A DNA stretch of 45,614 bases from the NCBI GenBank assembly GCA_913009575.1, contig CAJVWH010000002.1, forward strand, positions 1 to 45,614, read 5' to 3'. The translations under genes and the position numbers were made by a program. Positions 1-7,924 of this stretch are shown in pieces. The stretch is from an uncultured bacterium. Its GTDB lineage: Bacteria; Patescibacteriota; Minisyncoccia; UBA9983. Each line of letters opens with the position of its first letter. The stretch's first letter is position 1. The notes beneath the pieces are model-generated. The model was not told the DNA's origin. It saw nothing but the letters and a program-made list of their open reading frames with translations, and did no database searches.

Positions 1-1496
1 CCCGCCACCTTAAAATCCATATCGCCGTGGTGGTCTTCCGGGCCCTGAATGTCCGTTAGAATTTTATAATTCTTCTCATTCCCCAACATCAAACCAATGG
101 CTATTCCCGCCACGGGATTTTTAATTGGCACGCCGGCATCCATCAACGCCATCGTTGAAGCACACACAGACCCTTGAGAGGTGGACCCGTTTGAAGCCAT
201 TGATTCCGAAACGACCCTGATAGTGTAAGGAAAATCGTCTTTTGAAGGAATGACCGCTGAAAGAGCCTTCTCCGCCAATGCGCCGTGCCCTATCTCTCTT
301 CTGCCAGTTCCGCCCATTCTGCCGGTTTCGCCGGTTGAAAATGGCGGAAAATTATAATGGTGCAAAAATCGTTTGGTTGTCTGCACCTCCATCCCTTCAA
401 TTAATTGCCCGTCCTTTGGTCCGCCAAGGGTAACAACGGAAAGAATATGCGTCCCGCCCCTGTAAAAAACCCCAGAGCCGTGGACAATCGGCAAAATTCC
501 GGCGTCCGCGAAAACAGGCCGCAGCTCGTCAATCTTCCTGCCGTCCGGCCTTTTTTCTTTTTCTATGATTTCCTTATGGATTATTTCGCTAATTTTCTCT
601 TCAAAAAGGTCGTCCGCCGGCAGATTATTCCCCTCGCCGATGCTTTCTTCAACGGCTTTCAGCCATTCGCTCTTCAAATCATTCAACCCGCCCATTTCAC
701 CGCCAAAAATAATTTCATTTATTTTTGACAAAAACTCTTCATTAAAAAGGCTTTTCATTCCTTCCGGGTCTTCCTTAATTTCCACGCCGAGCTTTTCTTT
801 ACCGATTTCTTTTATGATGTCTTCCTGAAATTTTTGTATTTTTTTAATTTCGTCAACCGCTTTTCCCATCGCCCCGATAACAATGTCCTCTCCGGCCTCC
901 CCAGCTCCGGCCTCAATCATATTTATTTTTCCATCTCTCCCGCAGACGACAATATTAAGTTTTGATTTTTCCCGCTCCTCAAAATACGGATTGGCAACAA
1001 ATTCCATGTTTGGAGGTTGAACCTCCAAACATCCGATTCTTGCGGCGCCAACTGGACCTCCCCAAGGAATATCGGAAATGCCGAGCGCCAGCGAAGCGGC
1101 GATGACAGCCGGAATATCGGGGTCATTCTTATCGTCAATGGAAAGAGCCAACACAATAACCTGCACTTCGTTTCTTATTTTCTTGTTAAACAGCGGTCTG
1201 ATGGTGCGGTCAATGAGGCGGCTCGCCAAAATCGCCTCTTCCGAGGGCCTGCCCTCCCGGCGCATAAACCTGCTTCCAAGAATCTGGCCGGCCGCGTAAA
1301 ACTTCTCTTCATAATCAACGGTCAAGGGAAAATAATCCAAGCCCTCGCGCTTGTGCTTTGACATTACGGCAGCAGCGAAGACCGTGGTTTCGCCATAGCG
1401 GACAAGCACCGAGCCGTTTGCCTGCTCCGCCAAGTCGGAGATTTCAACGGAAAGCTTTTTCCCGCCAAAATCAGCGGAATATTTCTTTTTCTTCAT
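1..1496 (-). CDS. pnp: Polyribonucleotide nucleotidyltransferase (PNPase), 3' part truncated by window edge
   Basis: Minus-strand reading from ATG at 1494-1496 gives MKKKKYSADFGGKKLSVEISDLAEQANGSVLVRYGETTVFAAAVMSKHK...PLTVDYEEKFYAAGQILGSRFMRREGRPSEEAILASRLIDRTIRPLF, characteristic of the PNPase N-terminal RNase PH domain; continues off the left edge. Confidence 0.95.
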   Translation of the reverse strand, partial: MKKKKYSADFGGKKLSVEISDLAEQANGSVLVRYGETTVFAAAVMSKHKREGLDYFPLTVDYEEKFYAAGQILGSRFMRREGRPSEEAILASRLIDRTIRPLFNKKIRNEVQVIVLALSIDDKNDPDIPAVIAASLALGISDIPWGGPVGAARIGCLEVQPPNMEFVANPYFEEREKSKLNIVVCGRDGKINMIEAGAGEAGEDIVIGAMGKAVDEIKKIQKFQEDIIKEIGKEKLGVEIKEDPEGMKSLFNEEFLSKINEIIFGGEMGGLNDLKSEWLKAVEESIGEGNNLPADDLFEEKISEIIHKEIIEKEKRPDGRKIDELRPVFADAGILPIVHGSGVFYRGGTHILSVVTLGGPKDGQLIEGMEVQTTKRFLHHYNFPPFSTGETGRMGGTGRREIGHGALAEKALSAVIPSKDDFPYTIRVVSESMASNGSTSQGSVCASTMALMDAGVPIKNPVAGIAIGLMLGNEKNYKILTDIQGPEDHHGDMDFKVA

Positions 1497-1519
1497 AAAT
1501 TTTTGATATTGTTAATTTT

Positions 1520-2038
1520 TTACCCTTTTAATAAAAACTTTTTCGGGTTTTCGTCCAAATCAACGAAGTCGTCCGTCACCTCCTTTAGTTTTGAGGAAGT
1601 TGAACGGCCGAAAGCCATCACCTCAACCCTTCTTCCTTGATTCTTCAGGTATTCAACAAGGGGAACATAGTCGCCGTCTCCGCTCGCCAAAACAATTACA
1701 TCCACTATTTCCGAGGTTTTGATGGCGTCCACCGCGATTCCGACATCCCAATCCGCCTTTTTCATTCCTCCGTAATATTCCTGCAAATCTTTAACCCTCA
1801 TATCAATACCTAAATTTTCCAGCGCCTCAAAAAACGGCTTTTCTTCCCCGGTTTTGGTGCGCACCACATAAGCAAAAGCGCGAATCAACTGCCTTTGACC
1901 CACTGATGAATCCAGAAGCTCTTTAAAATTAACTCTTTTTTGGTAAAGAGCCTTGGCGGAATGGTAGAGATTTTGTACATCAATAAAAACGGCCACTCGC
2001 TGATTTTTGTATTTATCCGAACTTGTTATAGGAAACAT
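1520..2038 (-). CDS. NYN domain (LabA/DUF88-like, PIN-fold) protein
   Basis: ORF 172 aa with VAVFIDVQNLYHSAK, KADWDVGIAVDA, VIVLASGDGDYVPLVEYLKNQGRRVEV. Confidence 0.85.
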   Translation of the reverse strand: MFPITSSDKYKNQRVAVFIDVQNLYHSAKALYQKRVNFKELLDSSVGQRQLIRAFAYVVRTKTGEEKPFFEALENLGIDMRVKDLQEYYGGMKKADWDVGIAVDAIKTSEIVDVIVLASGDGDYVPLVEYLKNQGRRVEVMAFGRSTSSKLKEVTDDFVDLDENPKKFLLKG

Positions 2039-2056
2039 GACAATTTTATTTTTTAT

Positions 2057-2332
2057 TTATTTCTTTGTCTTTTTCAGTCCTATCTTCTTAATCAAAGAGT
2101 CATATCTTTTCTCATCTTTTTTTTGAAGATAAGTGAGCAGTCTTCGGCGGTCCGCCACCATTTTCAAAAGACCTCTGCGGGAATGATTATCTTTGTGGTG
2201 CTTCTTCAAATGTTTGGCGAGAACGCTAATTTCCTCAGTTAAAATAGCCACCTGTACTTCAGGCGAACCGGTATCCACTTCATGAATCTTATGTTTTTCA
2301 ATAATAGATTGTTTTTTCTTGGTCGTTAACAT
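2057..2332 (-). CDS. rpsO: 30S ribosomal protein S15
   Basis: 91 aa, [51 protein letters not shown]. Confidence 0.97.
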   Translation of the reverse strand: MLTTKKKQSIIEKHKIHEVDTGSPEVQVAILTEEISVLAKHLKKHHKDNHSRRGLLKMVADRRRLLTYLQKKDEKRYDSLIKKIGLKKTKK

Positions 2333-2350
2333 TATTTATACTGTACCAAA

Positions 2351-2372
2351 AACCGCCAAATTTTGCAAATTT
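2351..2372. repeat. 22-bp perfect direct repeat, copy 1 (AACCGCCAAATTTTGCAAATTT)
   Basis: Identical to 3800-3821. Confidence 0.9.
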
Positions 2373-2373
2373 A

Positions 2374-2406
2374 TTAAAAAAGGGGCGTGTCCAAAGACCG
2401 CCCCTT
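2374..2406 (-). terminator. Rho-independent terminator of the 3729-2412 gene pair
   Basis: Minus strand AAGGGGCGGTCTTTGGACACGCCCCTTTTTTAA: stem AAGGGGCG/CGCCCCTT followed by T-tract, just after the stop at 2412. Confidence 0.8.
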
Positions 2407-2411
2407 AAAAT

Positions 2412-2771
2412 TTATTCTTCCACATCCCTGAAAATTCCCGGGTAAATTGTATAATCTCCAAACTCTTCATGGGAAATACTACTTCTTAAGGCATCAGAAA
2501 ATTCAGGATCGTCAGGCTTTTTAAGAACTATGTATTGAACATGCTCTAAAAGCTCTCCGCTCTTATCTCTCTTTTCCCTGCTTTTTTTAAGATATAATCC
2601 TCCCTTATTCGCCAACATTTTGTTAAGTTCTTTCTGCAGTTTGTCTGCGTCTTTTTTATACTTTGACTCCACCACTATCTTGCCGTTTTTGACATAGACA
2701 TCAGCTACCACTTTCTCTATTTTCCTGCCAAGCCAGCCCTTTTTTATTCCCACTAATTTAATCTTTTTCAT
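2412..2771 (-). CDS. Small conserved-looking hypothetical protein
   Basis: MKKIKLVGIKKGWLGRKIEKVVADVYVKNGKIVVESKYKKDADKLQKEL...; start codon overlaps the 3' end of the upstream gene (translational coupling); listed ORF start 2909 is within that gene and unlikely. Confidence 0.7.
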   Translation of the reverse strand: MKKIKLVGIKKGWLGRKIEKVVADVYVKNGKIVVESKYKKDADKLQKELNKMLANKGGLYLKKSREKRDKSGELLEHVQYIVLKKPDDPEFSDALRSSISHEEFGDYTIYPGIFRDVEE

Positions 2772-3729
2772 TGTTTTTTTCTCCTGTTTTCTCCAAAGTT
2801 GAATAAACTTTCTTAATGAAATCATACCTTGCTTCGTCAAACTTCTCAAGCTTTTTTGGTTTAACCTTAAACATGGCAAAACATTCGCAAAAATCATCCG
2901 CTCTGCCATACTCAGCTTGAGCTGTGATGAATCTTTTATTCAACATACTTGCTTGATACACCTCACCCCACTTCCAGCGCGATTTATCATCCATGAACTT
3001 TTCAAAAACGGTATGCCCCACCTCATGCGCGATTGTCATTTTGAATTCTTCAATCATCTTCTCTTTTGATTTTTCTTCCCGAAAGAGATCTCTAAACATT
3101 GTAATCACAGATTTATTAGTTCTGCGATCTTTGTGCGATATGCCAAGCCGCATTTCAAAAGAATTTCCCGAGACATTGTCACTAAACCGGATAGACTCAA
3201 TTTCCTTGAATATCTTCTGCGGAAATTCATCAAGAAATTCTTCAATCTCTTCATTGTTAATAATTTTACTGGCATTAAATCCCCTGACAGGAGTTGGGCG
3301 CAGCGCTTCGGCTTCTTCTCTGTAATTTCCGGATTGAGTTTCTAAGTCCTCGGCTTTCTTATGAAAATTACCAATTTGATTAAGAATGTTCTTGAGCTGC
3401 GCGCGCATTGCGTTGGTCTCGGCATTAACGGCTTCGCATTTATCCTGGACGGCATGCCCTTGGATTGAAAGTATTTTTGCCGAAGCTCCGTCACCTTCTG
3501 AATACACTTCTTGGGATTCTTTGTACAGGCGTTTAAATTCTGGCGCTAAATTGTTGGCTATGGACTGCAGATTATCAATTCTGGGCTGAAATTCCTCAAG
3601 GAGGGTCTTATATTCGCTTTTTAATATCTTAGCCTGAGAAATCAGCGCTTGCCTTTTAGTATGCAATTCTCTTGATTTTCTTAACAATTCAACCTTGCCG
3701 AAATTTTCTTTCCCGTCTTGTCTTCCCAC
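2758..3729 (-). CDS. Coiled-coil protein with putative HExxH zinc metallopeptidase domain
   Basis: Long Gln/Glu/Lys-rich helical N-terminus, then EFKMTIAHEVGHTVFEKFMDDKSRW (HEVGH) and downstream AEYGRADDFCECFAMF (candidate third ligand Glu). Confidence 0.7.
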   Translation of the reverse strand: MGRQDGKENFGKVELLRKSRELHTKRQALISQAKILKSEYKTLLEEFQPRIDNLQSIANNLAPEFKRLYKESQEVYSEGDGASAKILSIQGHAVQDKCEAVNAETNAMRAQLKNILNQIGNFHKKAEDLETQSGNYREEAEALRPTPVRGFNASKIINNEEIEEFLDEFPQKIFKEIESIRFSDNVSGNSFEMRLGISHKDRRTNKSVITMFRDLFREEKSKEKMIEEFKMTIAHEVGHTVFEKFMDDKSRWKWGEVYQASMLNKRFITAQAEYGRADDFCECFAMFKVKPKKLEKFDEARYDFIKKVYSTLEKTGEKNNEKD

Positions 3730-3799
3730 TATTCACACCTCCTAATTTATTTGTTTTATTAACTTTTCAAAGGTCATCTCTAGGTTCATACTTACACCA

Positions 3800-3821
3800 A
3801 ACCGCCAAATTTTGCAAATTT
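3800..3821. repeat. 22-bp perfect direct repeat, copy 2
   Basis: Identical to 2351-2372. Confidence 0.9.
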
Positions 3822-3823
3822 TT

Positions 3824-3831
3824 GGTATAAT
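3824..3831 (+). promoter_or_regulatory. Extended -10 (TGGTATAAT region) of mutM
   Basis: TTTTTGGTATAATGAGCTTATG; -10 ends 6 nt before ATG 3838. Confidence 0.6.
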
Positions 3832-3837
3832 GAGCTT

Positions 3838-4743
3838 ATGCCCGAATTGCCGGAGGTGGAAACAATTGTAAATGATTTGAAAAAGGTTTTGCCTGGATTG
3901 AAAATCCGGGATGTTTGGACTGATTTCAAAAAATACATAAAATATCCGAAAAATTTCAATAAGTTCAAAAAAGAAATTATTGGCAAAAAAATCCTGAATA
4001 TTGAAAGAAAGGGCAAAAATATCTTGGTTCACTTATCAGGAAACGCGACGCTTTTGGTCCACCAAAAGATGACCGGCCATCTGCTGTACGGCAAGTGGCA
4101 GTTGGAAAATGGCGGGGCAAGCGCTCCGCCGAGCGGGGTAAGGTGGAAAAGCGCGGTTCCCGGCCCCCTGCGCGACGACCCTGAAAACCGTTTCATTCAT
4201 TTAATCTTTTTTCTTTCCAACAATAGGCAAATGGCGCTATGCGATATGAGAAAATTCGCCAAGGCGTTATTGTGGCCCACTGACAAACTGGCAGAGCTTA
4301 AGGATATTAAGGAATTGGGGCCCGACCCTTTTGGCAAAAATTTTACTTTCAAAAAATTCGCTGAGCGGCTACACGGCTCTCGCGCGATTAAACAGGTCTT
4401 GATGGATCCGAAAATAATCGCCGGTATCGGTAATATCTACGCAGATGAAATTTTGTGGCTGGCCGGAGTGCATCCGCTCAAACAAACGAATAAACTATCT
4501 AAAAACGAGATTAGAAAAATTTATCAATCAATAAGGCCTATTCTTAAGCGGGCCATTAGTGCGCGAGGCAGTTCTTATATTGACTACCGCGACGCCTTCG
4601 GCGCGATGGGGCGTTACCAAAAAATGCATTACGCCTATCAAATGACAGGGACAAAATGCCGAAAAAAAGACGGCGGCGTCATCAAAAAAATCAAAATCGG
4701 CTCCCGTAGCGCCCATTTCTGCCCTGTTCATCAAAAATTATAA
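3838..4743 (+). CDS. mutM: Formamidopyrimidine-DNA glycosylase
   Basis: MPELPEVETIV N-terminus, MTGHLLYGKW, MDPKIIAGIGNIYADEILW, C-terminal zinc-finger-like segment. Confidence 0.95.
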   Translation: MPELPEVETIVNDLKKVLPGLKIRDVWTDFKKYIKYPKNFNKFKKEIIGKKILNIERKGKNILVHLSGNATLLVHQKMTGHLLYGKWQLENGGASAPPSGVRWKSAVPGPLRDDPENRFIHLIFFLSNNRQMALCDMRKFAKALLWPTDKLAELKDIKELGPDPFGKNFTFKKFAERLHGSRAIKQVLMDPKIIAGIGNIYADEILWLAGVHPLKQTNKLSKNEIRKIYQSIRPILKRAISARGSSYIDYRDAFGAMGRYQKMHYAYQMTGTKCRKKDGGVIKKIKIGSRSAHFCPVHQKL

Positions 4744-4759
4744 ATGATATAATCGTTTT

Positions 4760-5635
4760 ATGGATGATGCGAAAAAAGATTTGTTTTGGGTAGTAATTAT
4801 ACTTCTTGCGCTTGCGGTTGTTTGGTTTTACACCGGCGGACCGGCACGCCCTTCCGCCACCAACAGCCCTTTTCTAAAAAAACCCCTGCAAAAACACCAA
4901 ACTGAAATCCAAAAACAAAGCCAGAAAATAATTGGCAACGTTTCCAGCCATGAGAAAAAGCCATCTGAAGCATCTGAGGAATCTGCCTATAAATACAAAG
5001 TTATTTTACACGCGGGCTATGCGGCAAGAAAATCAGACCCACAAAAAGAATACGTTGAAATACGCGCCTCATCAAACAATAAAAAGCCGCTACTTGCCAC
5101 CGGCTGGACGCTGGAAGGTAAAAAAGGGCTTGATATTAAAATCGGGGAAGGCGCCTATCTGCCTTATTCCGCACGCGTCAACCCGCAACAAGCGATTTTT
5201 CTACAACCCGGAGCAAAAGCATATATTATTACGGGAGAAAGCCCTATTGGCACAAGTTTCCAATTAAACAAATGCACCGGATATTTTGCGCAATTTCAAA
5301 ATTTTACACCTTATCTTTCAAAACAATGCCCTTATCCGAAAGACGAAGATTTACCCGAAAACTTAAGTGACAAATGCCTTGATTATATTGATCGGCTGCC
5401 GAGATGCGAAATCCCGCTAAAAATTCCGTGGGGGTTGCCTTCTTCTTGTGGAAGTTATATCGCCCAAAAAATAAATTATAACAGCTGCGTTAAACTTCAT
5501 AAAAACGACCCCGATTTTTACAAACCCGAATGGCGAATTTACTTGGGGAGAGGTGATGAGTTGTGGAAAAAAGAAAGGGAAACAATAGTGCTCAAAGACC
5601 AAAACGGAAAAATCATTGACTGGTCCTCATATTAA
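4760..5635 (+). CDS. Membrane-anchored secreted protein, possibly lamin-tail-domain-like
   Basis: N-terminal TM (VVIILLALAVVWFYTGG); KEYVEIRASSNNKKPLLATGWTLEG and ETIVLKDQNGKIIDWSSY resemble LTD-type strands; multiple Cys. Confidence 0.5.
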   Translation: MDDAKKDLFWVVIILLALAVVWFYTGGPARPSATNSPFLKKPLQKHQTEIQKQSQKIIGNVSSHEKKPSEASEESAYKYKVILHAGYAARKSDPQKEYVEIRASSNNKKPLLATGWTLEGKKGLDIKIGEGAYLPYSARVNPQQAIFLQPGAKAYIITGESPIGTSFQLNKCTGYFAQFQNFTPYLSKQCPYPKDEDLPENLSDKCLDYIDRLPRCEIPLKIPWGLPSSCGSYIAQKINYNSCVKLHKNDPDFYKPEWRIYLGRGDELWKKERETIVLKDQNGKIIDWSSY

Positions 5636-5651
5636 TAATATAATACTCTTA

Positions 5652-6005
5652 ATGCTAAGTATTTTCCCACAACTTTTTAATTATTCTTATTTCGCGCCTT
5701 TTATCCTGCGTGTCGCTTTAGCGTTTATTTTGCTGGCGAATGGTTATTCTCAAATGGGAGAGTCGGGAAAATTCCAAAAAGCATTTGGTATAACAAAGAT
5801 TTTGGGAGCTGTTTTTTTTGTGGCTGGATTTTTAACCCAACCTACTGCAATATTGGTCGGCGTAGCGGTCTTGGCGGAAATTTTGCGATTAAAAATAAAA
5901 AAAATCAGCATACCGACAAAAGGTTTAAAATTTTTAATTCTTGCCATTGCCGTATCACTGATACTTTTGGGTCCAGGAATCTTTGCTCTTGATTTGCCGC
6001 TTTAA
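5652..6005 (+). CDS. DoxX-family membrane protein
   Basis: Hydrophobic, FILRVALAFILLANGYSQMGESGKFQKAFGITKILGAVFFVAGFLTQPTAILVGVAVL; ATG 5652 preferred over upstream TTG. Confidence 0.7.
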   Translation: MLSIFPQLFNYSYFAPFILRVALAFILLANGYSQMGESGKFQKAFGITKILGAVFFVAGFLTQPTAILVGVAVLAEILRLKIKKISIPTKGLKFLILAIAVSLILLGPGIFALDLPL

Positions 6006-6012
6006 TAAAACC

Positions 6013-6507
6013 ATGGAAGATAACATACAATTTTACAATGAAACACTTGGACGTCGCCTCGGATTTGAAGAATTGATTGAGGAACTTATTGGTTACGTCA
6101 ACGCCGAGCCGAATAAAGACTATAAAATAACAGTTGGAACGGATTCCCAAGGAACGAACGACACTCAATTCGTCACTGCCATTGCCATTTTAAGAACAGG
6201 AAACGGAGGGAGATATTTTTGGACAAAGTCGGAAAAAACATATTGTCCCACTCTTCAAGATAGAATTTACAAGGAAACCATGCGCTCCATAACATCTATG
6301 CAAGAATTGAAAAGCCGCTTGAAAGACAAATTGGGAGACGAATTTTTCTGGGATCATAAAGTCAGCGTGCACATTGACGTTGGGAAACACGGCTCCACTA
6401 GAGATTTGATTGACACCGTGGTGGGAATGGTGAGAGGATATGGATTTGAGGCAGTCATAAAACCGGACGCTTTCAGCGCGTTTTGTTTGGCCGACCGCCA
6501 CACATAA
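6013..6507 (+). CDS. YkuK/DUF458-like RNase H-fold protein
   Basis: YKITVGTDSQGTNDTQFVTAIAILR, VSVHIDVGKHGSTRDLIDTVVGMVRGYGFEAVIKPDAFSAFCLADRHT. Confidence 0.75.
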   Translation: MEDNIQFYNETLGRRLGFEELIEELIGYVNAEPNKDYKITVGTDSQGTNDTQFVTAIAILRTGNGGRYFWTKSEKTYCPTLQDRIYKETMRSITSMQELKSRLKDKLGDEFFWDHKVSVHIDVGKHGSTRDLIDTVVGMVRGYGFEAVIKPDAFSAFCLADRHT

Positions 6508-6517
6508 ATTTTAATAT

Positions 6518-6590
6518 CCGCCCATAGCTCAGTTGGTAGAGCAGCGGCCTTTTAAGCCGAGTGTCCCAGGTTCGAGTCCTGGTGGGCGGA
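6518..6590 (+). tRNA. tRNA-Lys(TTT)
   Basis: Cloverleaf: CCGCCCA/TGGGCGG acceptor, anticodon loop CTTTTAA, T-arm CCAGG TTCGAGT CCTGG; no encoded CCA. Confidence 0.93.
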
Positions 6591-6613
6591 CACGAACGAA
6601 GTGAATGAAGGAA

Positions 6614-7510
6614 CTAAAAATTTATCAAAAACTTTTCAAGGCCGATTTCAAACTCGGCTCTTCCCTTTCTAATATCGTGGTATAGATTGACTAATTGCGA
6701 CGAGTAACCGTTCAGTTCTTTGCCCGTAAAATTTTTCAAGGCGGTTAAAGTCTTTTTAACAACAAAGGGATGTAAACCGCTTTCTTTCCGTAAGTTTTTC
6801 ACATTGGATTCAGACAATTTTTTAATCAAAAGCAAATTTTTTACCTGCCACCAGATTTTCCAAAAAACATCTTCCGCCGCCACGCCCCGCAAAAGTGCCT
6901 GCTGAAAAAGCACCCATGTTTTGTTTTTGTTTTTGGCAACAAAAGCATCACATATATGAAAAGGGTTATAATCATTCTTGGTTCCCCAAAATTCAATTTT
7001 TCCGCCCAAGACATATTTTTCAATTTCTCTTGAGGCACACCACAAGTCAAAACCGCAAATGTTTATGATATTTTCCTGTTCTTCTTGCGACACACTTTTC
7101 ACTCCTGATTTCCGTATTTCCTCCATAATCCATTTTCTCATTTCATGCCCCGAAAGCACGTTAAAAGACTGTATTTTTTCCGCTTTTTCTTCAAATAATT
7201 TTAAGTCCTCACTATTAATTTCTTTTTCCCAAAAAATAAAAACATTGTGTGAAAGAAAAAACTTGGTGATGTTTTCAGAAACAAATTTTGAAGAATTTTT
7301 ATTCTCCATCATTGCCTCGCAAACCACCAAATGTTTTTTCCTAAATAATATTTGCGACTGCAGCAACTCTTCAAGTTCAAACGAATTAAAATCCTCCCCG
7401 CTAATTCTAAAAACCCCCATTCTGTCTGTTTTAGAAGAAAAAAAATCAAGGAGGGTTTTTAACTTCCTTTTACTTCTAAACGTATCTTTGCCATAAAGTA
7501 AATAAAACAT
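6614..7510 (-). CDS. holA: DNA polymerase III delta subunit
   Basis: MFYLLYGKDTFRSKRKLKTLL..., LLLIKKLSESN...GLHPFVVKKTLTALKNFTGKEL...LYHDIRKGRAEFEIGLEKFL. Confidence 0.8.
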   Translation of the reverse strand: MFYLLYGKDTFRSKRKLKTLLDFFSSKTDRMGVFRISGEDFNSFELEELLQSQILFRKKHLVVCEAMMENKNSSKFVSENITKFFLSHNVFIFWEKEINSEDLKLFEEKAEKIQSFNVLSGHEMRKWIMEEIRKSGVKSVSQEEQENIINICGFDLWCASREIEKYVLGGKIEFWGTKNDYNPFHICDAFVAKNKNKTWVLFQQALLRGVAAEDVFWKIWWQVKNLLLIKKLSESNVKNLRKESGLHPFVVKKTLTALKNFTGKELNGYSSQLVNLYHDIRKGRAEFEIGLEKFLINF

Positions 7511-7517
7511 CCCAATT

Positions 7518-7901
7518 TTATAAATAATGATTTTTAAGGGTCTTTTTCACTTTTTCTACGATTTCTCCGGGAGTGAAATTAACCTTAATCATAAAATCAA
7601 CAACTCCCAAAAATTTAGCCTTGGCAATATCTTCCTCTTGCCCCAAATTGCTCAAAATTATCACCGGTATAGCACTTGTTTTTTTATCCTTCTTTATCAT
7701 TGAAAGAATTTCAAAACCGTCCAAACCCGGTAAAATTAGGTCTAAAATTATCAATGACGGTTTTTTTTCTTCTAAAAGCTTGAACGCCTCTCCGCTACCG
7801 GAAGCCGCCCAAACTTCATAGCCCTCTTTCTCCAGTTTCTTGGAAACAAGGTCTCTGAAAAATTTATCGTCTTCAATTACTAAAATACCTTGCATTGCCA
7901 T
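7518..7901 (-). CDS. Stand-alone response-regulator receiver (CheY-like) protein
   Basis: ILVIEDDKFFRDLVSKKLEKEGYEV...PSLIILDLILPGLDGFEIL...PVIILSNLG. Confidence 0.9.
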   Translation of the reverse strand: MAMQGILVIEDDKFFRDLVSKKLEKEGYEVWAASGSGEAFKLLEEKKPSLIILDLILPGLDGFEILSMIKKDKKTSAIPVIILSNLGQEEDIAKAKFLGVVDFMIKVNFTPGEIVEKVKKTLKNHYL

Positions 7902-7924
7902 ATAATTATAATGTTAATTGTTAA

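Noticed and set aside
405-1361. Plus-strand and short minus ORFs over the pnp region
   Set aside because: They lie over the clear minus-strand pnp reading frame and show no family-like sequence. The same applies to most short antisense ORFs listed over core genes.
2772-2909. Upstream extension of the small hypothetical ORF (2909 start)
   Set aside because: Extension is entirely within the coding frame of the metallopeptidase gene; ATG at 2771 gives the coherent protein.
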